From Terfezia claveryi (lineage: Eukaryota > Ascomycota > Pezizomycetes > Pezizales > Pezizaceae), in contig WHUX01000275.1 of the NCBI GenBank assembly GCA_015179025.1, positions 1 to 61,987 on the forward strand: a stretch of DNA of 61,987 bases. The letters run 5' to 3'. Below are positions 22,277 through 32,617 of the stretch, one piece after another (position 1 is the first letter of the stretch; every line of letters begins with the position of its first letter). Under the pieces are notes generated by a model that made no database searches, had not been told where the DNA came from, and saw only the letters and a program-made list of their open reading frames with translations. The translations under genes were made by a program, and so were the position numbers.

Positions 22277-24317
22277 TCAGGGGTAATGCTGGTGGAACAG
22301 AGCGACCAAGTCCTGTGCATTTTCCAGATCTTCGGCAGGTTGCCAGGTTGCCTCCTCGTCCCCTAGCCACTTAACCTTGTACTGCAGATGCCCGTACCTC
22401 TTCCGCGAGTCCAGCACTTCCTCTACCTCCCATTCCTCTTCCCCTTCGATAACCACTGGAGGGGGTGGGGAGTGTTTCTGTCCTGGGAGAGGGTCATCCA
22501 CAGCGGGATCGATCTCAGAGACATGAACAACCGGGTGCTGTTTGATATCTTTGGGAAACCTCAATCGATAGGCGTGAGTTCTCACAGCTGCCAATACCTC
22601 AAAGGGTCCCAGGAATTTATGATCCAGCTTACGGGAGGGGCGTTCTGTTCAGAAGTGCCGGCTGGAAAGCCACACCTTGTCTCCTGGCTGATATCTGGGG
22701 GCTGGCAACCATGATCTATTAGCATACTCAGCTTGCCGAGCTTGCACATATCCTAGCTCGGCTTTCAGGGCACGGTGGAGTTCAGCGATTCCAACCGCGA
22801 ACTCCTTAGCTAGGGGGTGGGCTTTTTGTAGGGGCACCAGGGCATCCATGAACCGGGAGTGGCAACCGTAATTAGCCAGGAAAGGGGAGGTTTTGGAGGA
22901 TTCCGAGAACTGGTTGTTTGCGGCGAATTCGCAGGTGGCCAGCAACGAAACCCAGTTATCCTGCTGGTAATTGACAAAGGCCCGCAGATATTGCTCCATA
23001 ATGGCATTCATCCTCTCTGATTGGCCGTCCGTCTGGAGGTGATATGCCATTGACAGGCGTACTTTGATCCCCAGAAGTTCGCAGAAGGCTTGCCAGAATT
23101 CTGAGGTAAACTGAGGGCCACAGTCGGATACGATTGACTCAGGAAGGCCATAGTATCGGAATACATTGTTGAGGTAGAGATTGGCTAACTCTGGGGCAGA
23201 GCAGGTATCCCGGCAAGGTATAACATGCCTCATCTTCGTCAACCGATCTACCACCATCAAGATGGCATTGAACCCCGAATCTTCTGGCAACCCTGTTACG
23301 AAGTCCATAGTCAAGTGCAGCCACGGCCGATCTGGGATATCCAGGGGCTTCAAGGTACCATATGGGGCATGGCGGATAGGCTTAGCACGCTTGCAAACAT
23401 GGCAGTTCCGTACGTAATGCTCCACGTCCTTCCGCTGGTCAATCCAGGTATATTCCCTGGCCAGGAGCTCTAACGTCTTTGCCACTCCAGGGTGACCCGC
23501 CACCAGGGTATCGTGGTGTTCCTTGATCAGCCTCAGGCGTAACCCTCCAGCTTCCGGTACATAGAGCCGTTCGAGGTAATAGAGGAGGCCCTCCTATACT
23601 ATACACTCGGCCAGGGAAATCTTGGGGTGGCGGCGCTGGCAGGAATCCACTGCGGCGATGATCTCTCTGAACAGGGGGTCTCCTTCGTAAGCCTGTCTCA
23701 CCAGTTGTCGGAGGTCGGCTTCCCCAGCAGCCTCGGCCTCAGCTTCCGCATCAGCCTCAGCTAGAATGTTGGCTGCCAGATCAAGGTTTTCGGGCTTCAA
23801 TACCACCTGATTTTGGTATTTTAGCCTTTCATCCCCCCCTTTAGGGAGGTCACCTGATCTCCTAGTCAAGGCGTCCGGTTTCCCACCAGCCTTGCCTGGC
23901 TGGTATTTGATCTTGAAGTTGAACCGAGATAAGAACTCCAACCACCTAGCCTGCCGTCGGTTAAGCAGTTTGGTGGTGGTAAAATACTCAAGGTTCTTAT
24001 GATCGGACAACACCTCGATAATCCCCTTGGCTGACTCTAGGTAAGGCCTCCATTCCTCAAAAGCTCGGACAATGGCCATTAATTCCTTATCATAGATCTC
24101 GTAATTACACTCTGCCGGGGAGTACTTTTTGGACAAATAGGCCACCAAGTGGAGGACTCCATTGACATACTGGGACAGGATTCCGGTGGAGATATAGTCG
24201 GAGGCATCCGTTTCCATGATACACTCACTATCGGGATCAAAGTGAGCTAGTATGGGTGCTGAGCAGAAGGCTTCCTTGAGGTTCTGGAAGGCAGATTGGG
24301 CTTTTGGACTCCAGTGG
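22277..24317 (-). pseudogene. Family A4 pol, 3' half: RNase H, integrase, chromodomain
   Basis: The best-preserved pol segment. RNase H is at 23594-24290 ([14 protein letters not shown], then Lys-Pro-Asp-Ala-Leu-Thr-Arg). Integrase is at 22649-23560: zinc-binding Cys-His-Val-Cys (about 23404), then catalytic Asp (Thr-Met-Asp-Phe), Asp (Ser-Asp-Cys-Gly, where Arg or Lys is usual for Cys) and Glu (Gln-Ser-Glu-Arg) with 35 residues between the last two. The chromodomain is at 22277-22480 (Val-Glu-Glu-Val-Leu-Asp, Tyr-Lys-Val-Lys-Trp-Leu-Gly, Thr-Trp-Gln-Pro). Only two stops are seen: TAG at about 23591 (likely CAG) and TGA at 22649 (likely CGA). The frame is cut at 24317 by the Plavaka insertion and resumes at 32618. 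Confidence 0.93.
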
Positions 24318-24660
24318 CATCAGCAAAAATAATATTTGCGTCCTGTGCGTCCGACGCTTGTAACGCATGGGACGATAACTCAAGATCAGGACGAGAACGC
24401 TTAGTTCGTGAGCGTCCCGACACACTAGGACGCTGCACCTATGCCTGGGATGCAATATCAATGCTTGGCAGTTGCCGTCGTGTCTGGGACGTCATGGGAT
24501 GTTGATCATACGCCTGGGATGCAACATCAATTCTTGGCAGTTGCTCTCACTTCTGGGACGTACTGGGATGTTGCTCACACGCCTGGGATGCAAGACCAAT
24601 TCTTGGCAGTTGCTCTTACGTCTGGAACGCACTGGGACATTGCCCCCGCATTTGTAATGC
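24318..24660. repeat. Plavaka left end: TIR and three 69-bp subterminal repeats
   Basis: After the terminal repeat and a GCGTCC-rich block there are three direct 69-bp units starting GCCTGGGATGCAA (24443-24511, 24512-24580, 24581-24649), each with GGGACGT or GGAACGC cores. A partial fourth follows. Such arrays near the ends of CACTA-like elements are usually transposase-binding sites; that role is inferred here. 24660-25090 continues with scattered GACGT/ACGTCC motifs, AT-rich DNA near 24960-25030 and no clear gene. Confidence 0.8.
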
Positions 24661-25089
24661 AAGCCTTGATGGCAAGATATATCCCGATGCATTTGGTCGG
24701 TAAACCCACATCTTGGACGTCTATGTAAGGTGCGCATGCATCCCTGATGTTAATCCGAATTGCACAACCGTTCATAACGCTGTTCCACTAACGACCTTCT
24801 TCACTAACGCTTGCGCACATGTCCGCCCGTCCTCAACTCAGGCCTCCTTCTGATCTCACGTCCGTAATGCTGGGCTCCCGCCCTTTTACGTCGGGAAAAC
24901 ATTACTCGCCATTGTACAGGTTCTACTTTGATATCGGAATCATATGGTATTTGACTTCTAGCTAGCTAATCAATACACAAAAAAAAACAATAAAAAAAAG
25001 CAAAAAATACATATAGCAAAAATAAAAAACCCCTATAAATCCTGGGTACTGATTCTTCATCCAGGTCATCTTCATTGTCGCTCTCCTCT

Positions 25090-26679
25090 TCATCATTGGT
25101 CTCCTCGTTTTCATTGGCTTCACATTCGAGGTCGAGTTAGCCTTGGGTGACTAGTTATGAGTATATAGAAAGACCTAAAACTTACAGAAGTGGTCTTGAT
25201 CCTTGCCATAGTCGCTCTGCCGCCGAAAGGCGTCGGGAATCCTTTGCCTCGCAAGCTGAATTGCTTGTGTGGCCTCGTGAAGTTCCTATGTGAGCTTGGC
25301 CTCAAAGGCCGAGGTATCACCGATTTTCAGGGGTTGGTCTGATTCCAGACTCCCCTTTTGCAGTAAGGTGGCTAAACGTATGCGTATATTGGCCTTTATG
25401 GCCGCCAATAGAAGTGTACGCACATTGCTGGGGTAGGCATTCCAGGTGGCCAAAAACCGTTTATATGTCGCTATACACGTCAGAAAGTTATCTCCCTACG
25501 TCGGATTAGAAGTACATACTGACAGTCGTATCATATTTGAAAACCTCCGTTTTCGGGGGTTCTACATATACCCCTGTCGTTCATGCCTTTAGGCAATGAC
25601 GCATCACAGAGGCCACCAGGCAAATGAACACTTCATTGATTGAATCAAAGAAGGTTGCATCGAAGTTCCCCCGCATTTTAATCGTGACAAATATTTTCGG
25701 AAAATGATCTCCCTGATTTCGGTGGCTTGGAAATGCCTCTGGTGGGTCTGTATGGGTATTAATCATGTTAGACATGTCAGGCTTCCGACGCTGGAAGGAA
25801 GTTTTACCTCTCATCCATCCTCCCAGCAAATGAAGCGATCCTGTACTAACAGGTAGTTCACTTGCGTAGCTATCTCACCTTGAGACAGCTTGTTCAACCC
25901 GAAGAGCTCCACAATGCTGTGTTTACATTCATAAACCAGATGTGATCTAGTTCGTGAATGTATGCTGCGGAGCTGTGATGCCTTAGATTAAGATCCGACG
26001 TTACAGATAGGGAACATTACATACATGGGTGTTTGCTAGTTTCATACGGTTTAGTACTTGGCCAGTTTCCTGTTGGGCCTTGATCCAGCTTACGGACAAC
26101 AATTGCTGGATTTCCTCTGCATTGAGCATTGGATTTCCGAACAAAGTATAGTCCTGCACATGCGAGGCCGCTCGTGACGTTAGTTCCTTGTATTGCTCTG
26201 GAATTGTGAAAAATGACCTTGATTTCGGTCCGATGCGAGGCGGCTTCGGCACCCTGTAGTCAAGCTGTATTTGATCTTCGGAGTCCAAGCTGAACCTATC
26301 ACTTAGCGCATTACTCAAACTGAGTCCACTCACACTGGACTCAGTACGCAGCCGCTCTCTGCCAGCAGAGAGCGGTGGTGGAGAGGACTACATCATGGTT
26401 AGCCAGACCATCCTGATTTAGGTGGGGGCGTACTTACTCGCTGCCTGGAACTCAGTAGGTGTGCTGTAGAACTTGGTGGGAGCGGTGTACTGTAATCAAT
26501 GCACACTTTTCGTGTGGGACGTGCTCCATCCACGCAGCACGTCATTTGGAGGACTGTGCCAGATGAGGAAGCTGTAGACCAGTCTCTTCATCTTCATCCT
26601 CTTCGTCCTCTTCCGTAAGTGCTTGACGTCTAGAGCCACTTGGTGAACTTTGGATCTTTTTAGGTCTTCGTTCTGACAT
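25090..26679 (-). CDS. Plavaka accessory gene 2, multi-exon or broken, unknown function
   Basis: Unrecognised minus-strand gene. A plausible start is the ATG complementary to 26677-26679 (Met-Ser-Glu-Arg-Arg-Pro-Lys-Lys), followed by a Ser/Arg stretch and a run of Glu/Asp. Then come a readable segment at 26001-26333 (Pro-Pro-Arg-Ile-Gly-Pro-Lys, then Thr-Ser-Arg-Ala-Ala-Ser-His), 25830-25960 (Asn-Lys-Leu-Ser-Gln-Gly-Glu-Ile), 25581-25829, and a last helical part near 25180-25480 (Leu-Leu-Leu-Ala-Ala-Ile-Lys-Ala-Asn). GTATGT at about 26025 (minus) looks like a 5' splice site, so introns are likely, but I cannot fix all exons. No catalytic motif is seen. The basic-acidic start suggests a nuclear protein. 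It could be a second transposition protein comparable to TnpA of CACTA elements; that is inference. Confidence 0.5.
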
Positions 26680-27179
26680 TATGCACAGGGATGGGGAACA
26701 AAGAGGATAACAGGGATATGTGAACAGGGATGGGGATATGTGAAAGGGATGGGGATGGCAAGTTGAGGGGAGAAGTCGGGAATTTAGTCCATTGTGTTCA
26801 TGACCCAGTCTGGGTTGGCACTTCATAACCCACCTAACTACTTCCATTGCTATCTATTTCCTTCAATAGCAACCCTATCTAGATAAACACCTGACTCAAC
26901 CAGACCAAAACCCGACTAATCATAAAAAGACCCTACTAACCCTAAATAAATCCGACTAACCCGAAAAAAACCCGAAAGATTAGAAGAGGCGAAAGATTAT
27001 CCCCGACAGGAAAACAAAAAGAAAAAAAGAAAAAAAGAAAAAAACCCACCACGACGAAAAAACCACCACGACGTGCAAAGTCATTCATGCATGCTGACCA
27101 TTTATCGTCTCCCAATGGTATTGGGCTGCGTTCAACCCGCGAACTTTGCTCACTACCCGTCGAATGCCCAAGAGTCGGT
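26680..27179. other. Plavaka spacer between the two minus-strand genes
   Basis: Contains a purine-rich tract (about 27008-27060, GAAAAAAAGAAAAAAAG then repeated CCACCACGACGA) and GGGGATG repeats near 26690-26760. No reading frame looks real. It probably holds the promoter of accessory gene 2 and the end of accessory gene 1. Confidence 0.45.
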
Positions 27180-28274
27180 TCAATCGAGTAGCCCGAGCCC
27201 TACGGCTACCACCTGATGTGCCTTGACGAGTTGCGGACTAGAGGTAATTTTTGGCCGTTTGAGGCATCGAATGTAGCAGTAATCCTCATCATCGGAATCG
27301 ATAATGCCTGCATTTGGGAAGAGGCGCTTGTGCTCCTTCTTGATATCGCTCAGGGTTTCCCGCTGGCGGTCCACTCTTCCACGGAGTTCATACTTGCGTT
27401 GTTCGAAAGTATGGTCTTTTGTAGGCATCCGACGCCGACGGACCCTAGCGACATTGCATACTTCGCATCAGAATCCTCGGCAAAATCTTCATATTCGTTC
27501 CGGGGGATAAACTTCTCAAGTTCGAAGTAAGGACGGGCTCGGGGGGGGTATTGGCTCTTGGGGGTACAGAATGGAGTAAAACCATTAGGCGTACCGGGTC
27601 ACTTTTAGACATTCGGAAAAATGCCTTCACCTCCGCATCAGAATAGAGACCGGTATAGTCGGCAGGAAAGCTGAGCTTAGGAGGGTTCGGGTCCTTGAGT
27701 GTGCCCAAAATTTCTCGAACCTTTCTATCGGCAGGAACATGAGCTTTGACCATGTCCCAAATCCCATCTAGAGTCTTTGTCTGAATAACCACTAAATTCC
27801 TCCGATCCCGTTCATTCCAGATCCACCCGTTGATATCCCTATGCTCTGCTATCTCAGGATCACACACCCAGAATGCCACCGCGGTCCCTGCAGCTTCGTC
27901 GGCATCAGAGATGTCGTCTTCTTCGTCGGAGTTCTCGTGAGCATGTGCCCTCTTTCGAGCACGCTTGATAGCCAGGTTTTTGGAAGTCTCAGAATGTTTT
28001 TTCAGGCAATCTTGTAGCAGTGCCTCCAGTGCCTTTTTGTGGGACTCGGACCCACCAGCCAGTCGATTCTCATGGAAGTCCTAAATCCAGTTAGGCTGCG
28101 AGCAGCAATGATAAGAGCATCTTTCTCATTTTGGCTTGCTGAGGCCCAACTTCGGATTGAATGTTGGGCACAATAGTCCTTGACAGCATTGCGCCATGAT
28201 GTGTAGTCGGCATCTCGAGTGTCCCACCCCAAGTCAGTCTTCGAGTTCTGAATTAGGTTTTTAGGAGTAACCAT
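27180..28274 (-). CDS. Plavaka accessory gene 1, unknown nuclear-type protein
   Basis: Minus-strand frame from ATG 28274 (Met-Val-Thr-Pro-Lys-Asn). The first part (28100-28274) has Trp-Arg-Asn-Ala-Val-Lys-Asp-Tyr-Cys and an Ala/Ser helix. A one-base shift near 28080 leads into a basic then acidic stretch (Lys-Arg-Ala-Arg-Lys-Arg, then Asp-Glu-Glu-Asp-Asp). A globular part follows at 27600-27879 (Trp-Val-Cys-Asp-Pro-Glu, Trp-Ile-Trp-Asn-Glu). Another shift in a C-run near 27548 leads to the end segment at 27180-27428 (Lys-Tyr-Glu-Leu-Arg, Ile-Asp-Ser-Asp-Asp-Glu-Asp). Total about 360 residues. The bipartite basic cluster suggests nuclear location. It is transcribed away from the transposase across about 840 bp of shared upstream DNA. 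No known domain is recognised; shifts could be introns, decay or consensus errors. Confidence 0.55.
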
Positions 28275-29113
28275 TGGGGTTAAATATAGGTCGTGTTAGT
28301 CTAGTCTGGGTTAGTCGGGTTGTCTTCCTTATGCGTTGGGTGTGAGTTTGGGTAAATAGAGGATTACCTTATAGGGAAATATGCCTAAATAAGCGATATC
28401 TTGGTGTTGCGCTCAACGCAAAGGTGGCTGTTGTGGATACGGTACGTAGAGTAGGAATGATGATTAACATGACTACACGACGGGGTATGCCGGGTCTTTT
28501 ATACTACATTGGCGATGGCCTTTGAAATCATAACCGTTTGTGGTCAAACTTCAAAACGAATACAATGTAATGCACCTACCGGGTCATGTCCAAACCCGAC
28601 GGCACTAGGCTGACCAACTTAGGGTGAATTTGATCACAAACGCATGGGTCTATGAATTTACCGGGTCATGTCCAAACCCGACGGCACTAGGCTGGCCAAC
28701 TTAGGGTGAATTTGATCACAAACGCATGGGTCTAGATACACAATACGGCAATATGCACAACACAAACAACTTCGCTTTAATTATTCCGAGATTTCCGGAG
28801 TAATGATTTATAAATAACCCTCTTATATATCTTTTATATATTATGAGTTATGGTGTAGTGGTTTGGGCTTGTGTTTGAGTTGATTTTTTTGTATATGTTT
28901 TAAGGCCCACGTTCGATTCTTCTTCCTTTTCTACTTTTATTTTCATATTTCGCCAAGGAACTCGACGTTGAAACCGACGGCACTAGACCAACTCCCGACG
29001 AGCTAGATCTACCTAAATTCAACCTGACTAGCTAAATTTGAAACTGAACTTCTCTTTTTACCACTCACCAAAGAAATAGGAATCTACCCAACTTCGAGAT
29101 ACCAACTGCAAAA
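28275..29113. promoter_or_regulatory. Divergent intergenic region of Plavaka with 82-bp direct duplication
   Basis: Lies between accessory gene 1 and the transposase and must hold both promoters. It contains two adjacent, nearly identical units starting ACCGGGTCATGTCCAAACCC (about 28577-28658 and 28659-28740); the first of them differs by about one base over most of its length. A related CCGACGGCACTAG motif recurs near 28975. AT-rich DNA with TATATA lies near 28825-28840. The promoter role is inferred from position. Confidence 0.55.
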
Positions 29114-32100
29114 ATGAATAGCAACAAAAGCCATTGTCCCTGGTGCAATAGTAAGTATGCTTCTTGGGGAGCATATTCTAATCATCTAGAGAACAAACAT
29201 CCCGACAAAGTCGGGCAGACATTCACCCCTTCTGTGCGTCGGCAAACCAACATCCCGCAGCATACAGAGGCCCAGATAGAACAATCAGGCCCCGTATTGA
29301 CCTACGAAGGTGAGGCTTCTCGCTGACACATTTCAGATATTGATCAGGCTAACTCTAGACGGTGAAGGTTATGGCAGTAGGATTTCAGATAATGATGAGG
29401 ATGACTTAGGTCAAGATATTGATGAGGATGACCTCGGCCGAATACAACAACTCTATGGAGATTTCGCGCCTGTGCAACATGATGATATTGATGATCCGGC
29501 AAATAACTCGGATGCAGAACCAATTCATGAATCATCAATTCCCCCCCCACCAACGCATATAATACGACGTGATTCGGCAGCTGCCGGGCAGATATCACGC
29601 TGGCAAACCATCCGAGACTATCCATTTCGGAATCAGCGCTTGGCCGAATACAATCATCTCCATCCATTCCATAATGCACGAGATTATAAGCTTGCCCGGT
29701 TTTTCACCCTCAGCAAGGTCCCAAAAACGAGGATTAATGATTTCTTCCGGGACAATATTTTGCAGAGATCACCGGCTGGCATTCCGACGTCAAGTGTCTC
29801 TTTCAAATCGGGTACACATTGTGGAAGCAAATGGACAAAATGGTTGCGGATCCTGAGTGGAACACAGGATCCGTTCAATATACGTTAAGACCCAAGTCAG
29901 ATTTCTACTACCGCAATATAATAGATTGCATTAAATATCTATTGCGGCAGAGAGCATTTGTGACCCATGTGGTCTGGGAACCGGTGAGGTTATTTAACAA
30001 GGATAACGACCGAATATATTCGGAGATGAATACAGGATCTTGGTGGTGGGACCAACAGGTATGCACTGTAATTACCCTACTATGGATTCTTACTTACGTC
30101 TTACAGAAGCTTATTCCCGTCGGGTCTACACTGGTCCCTGTCCTTTTAGCGTCGGACCAGACGCATCTCACCAACTTTTCTGGGGACAAGAAATTATGGC
30201 CCCTATACATGAGCATAGGGAATATAAAGTCCAGTATGCGCAATAAACCGACTATGAATGCTTGGATCCCAATTGCACTATTACCCATCCCCCGAAACGT
30301 CTCGACAAAATTCCTGGGAACCCTACGGAAGCCCAGGAATTGGACGCCCTCCAGGTTACGCATGAGATACTGAGCTCCATTCTCAGTCCCTTAGCCGACG
30401 CAAGTCAGCAAGGGATTGACATGGTATGTTGTGATGAGAAGGTACGCAAATGCGTGCCTAGGTTATCTGCCTGGCTGGCAGACCACATGGAGAATGTCAT
30501 GATCCATGGAATTCTCTCAAATCGATGCCCGGTCTGCATTGCCCCACCCAATGAATTTGGGGACCTTCCGGACACACCATACAATACACGGCAGCATTCC
30601 CGGTATGCCACGGCATTTCATAAATCCAACCTGCAGGTGCTAGAATCTGATGGGGTTAAGAGGATCAACAACGTCCTTTGGCATATCCCCAACTGCGAAC
30701 CTCATACTCTTTTTTGCGGGGATACTTTGCACACACTTCTCCTGGGCATGCTTACCCACCTCATGAAATGGATCCAGGAATTCCTGGATACGTCGGATGG
30801 CTCACGGTATTTGATTACATATGGTCACGATTACCCCCCTTCCTAGGTTTTACAAGACCAAACAAGGCCTACCGTACTGTCTCACAATGGCAGGGAAAGA
30901 AATGCGGAATCTGCTATGGGTACTGCTGGCCGTCTTCACGGCTGCACTAAGCCAGACATCTGACGCTCATATGATCGCTACCCGACACAAGGCATCTTGC
31001 CGTAAGGCAATCTTGTGTGTTCGGTATTTAACCGATTTTATTCTGTGCACAATACAAGGTGCACACCCCGGGGACAATACAATCAATGAGGGATTACCTC
31101 GAGGACTTTCACAAGTACAAAGAAGTATTTCTCCGGTTTCGGGCAACCAAGTCCTCCAGGGCCGCCGCGACGATGGCATCGAAAGACCTTCGTGCGGAAT
31201 ATCACCGACTGCTCGGTCGGATGAATTAGGTCCTGCCACACCGACTAAACGCCGAAAGCTTCAGGAGGAGCAGGCACAAGAAAATGAGGAATTGGTGAAT
31301 GACACGCTGACCAGTGGGGCACACTACAATTTTCCGAAAATGCATTTGATTTCGCATTTTGCAGATCAAATAGCCAAGTACGGATCACTTCCCCAATATT
31401 CGACGGAGATTTGTGAGGCCTCCCATAAGCCTCTGAAAGACGCATACCGGCGGAGCAATCATGTCCATGCCATGCCCCAAATCATTCACGCTTATACACG
31501 GGCACACAGTTTCGCCATGCGGGAAAGGAATCTTGAGCAATGGATTCGTGATCTACCAAACATGCCCGACGCAATACGTACCATCGTTACTCCCCCACGT
31601 CTGAGTTTACATCTGCCTAGCGACGCTGACCCTGAGATCATAAGAACTAAGTTGCAAGGACAGTTAACTGTAAAAGATATATATGATCTTGAGACTTTGC
31701 AGACCCACTACAAACTACCCGACCTATTAACACTTATGGCTAGGTATCTTGCACGGTACCCTTACCGTCAATCATCCGACCCCGAAACCGACGTGGCCCG
31801 TCTCATGGATGCACCCCTCGAAGCATTCATCACGCTTCAAGTTTCCATTCCGACCTTTAATGATGATAGACAGATGATACACCATTTATGCTGTACAGGA
31901 GGTAAGTTATTCCGCAACCAAGACAAAAGACATGACTGGGTGTTTGTCCGACATCATAAGTCCTCAAAGGGGAAAGTCCCCGGTAGACTTGACGGCAGGG
32001 TTCCTGCCAAACTAAATGCTTTGTTTAAACTGCGAGACATAGCAGCCAAAAATACGTACCGCCTTGTTCATGTTTCACTAATGACCATAGTTGGATCATC

Positions 32101-32278
32101 GACGCCAGACGGCCCAGAGGGGATGGTGCGCGTCGGGCTGCCATGGAAGAATCATGTGATATCAATTGCAGATATAGAAGGCATGGCCCACCTAGTCCCG
32201 ATCAAGGATGAGGAGCTTTATATTATAAACAACTGCATTGATCTTTATACATGGAATGATATTCATGACGGAAACTAG
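29114..32278 (+). pseudogene. Plavaka transposase, frame-broken
   Basis: DDE-type transposase of the Plavaka group. It opens at 29114 with a C2H2 zinc finger (Cys-Pro-Trp-Cys, then His-Leu-Glu-Asn-Lys-His, residues 8-25). A GT..AG intron is likely at 29310-29388 and a clear one at 30059-30106 (GTATGC..TTACAG). Core segments: Trp-Lys-Gln-Met-Asp-Lys-Met (29819), Leu-Ala-Ser-Asp-Gln-Thr-His-Leu-Thr (about 30150, first catalytic Asp), the CPVC segment near 30530, Gly-Asp-Thr-Leu-His (about 30720), Ser-Asp-Ala-His (about 30960), and the long C-terminal region to 32278. One-base shifts occur near 29815, 30297 (C-run), 30790, 30895 (A-run), 31055 and 31230, almost without in-frame stops. This points to young decay or consensus indel errors. 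The protein would bind the element ends and move it. Confidence 0.85.
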
Positions 32279-32615
32279 CTAGCAGAACAATAAATAAAGA
32301 TATAGCTAGCACAACAATAAAAGAAGTTGAATAGAATATTTCGCAGTCAAAGAATTAAATGTCATACACGTGATATCTAGGAAGTAACATAGACTGAGTC
32401 AGATCATCTGACGGAATACGGGCAAGGAATATACGTCCAATGGCATTGCAGTGACTAATCGCGTCAGGATTTTGTTGCGACGTAGCGGGGGCGCTAGTGA
32501 CGTCCAGATTTTGTCACGACAAATAGGGACGTCCGGATACACAGGACGCATAGGACGAAAACTCGCGTCCGGACGCTTGGTGGTACGTCCTGACGCACAT
32601 TTTTTTTTGCTGATG
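32279..32615. repeat. Plavaka right end: subterminal GACGTCC motifs and TIR
   Basis: Follows the transposase stop. From about 32460 to 32600 it holds GACG(T/C)CC, TCCGGACG and CGTCAGGATTTTGT(T/C) motifs in both orientations, matching the left end, then the A/T run and GCTGATG terminus. An AATAAA at about 32288 could serve the transposase transcript. Confidence 0.75.
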
Positions 32616-32617
32616 GG

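Larger units (their letters stand above)
24318..32615. mobile_element. Plavaka-type DNA transposon, 8.3 kb, with three genes
   Basis: Bounded by terminal inverted repeats: left CATCAGCAAAAATAAT (24318), right (reverse complement) CATCAGCAAAAAAAAAT (to 32615). The A4 pol sequence on both sides joins cleanly with GG on each side (24316-24317, 32616-32617), a 2-bp duplication. Inside each end are dense (G)ACGTCC/GCGTCC subterminal motifs. It encodes a Plavaka transposase on the plus strand (29114-32278) and two unrelated-looking genes on the minus strand (27180-28274 and about 25090-26679). Insertion is in the RT-RNase H tether of A4, so it postdates A4. The Plavaka assignment rests on transposase sequence features; the terminal structure and short duplication fit the CMC (CACTA-like) superfamily. 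Confidence 0.88.

Noticed and set aside
29311..29337. 27-nt intron in the Plavaka transposase
   Set aside because: Too short for a fungal intron; a 79-nt intron ending at 29388 with a CTAAC branch motif is more plausible.
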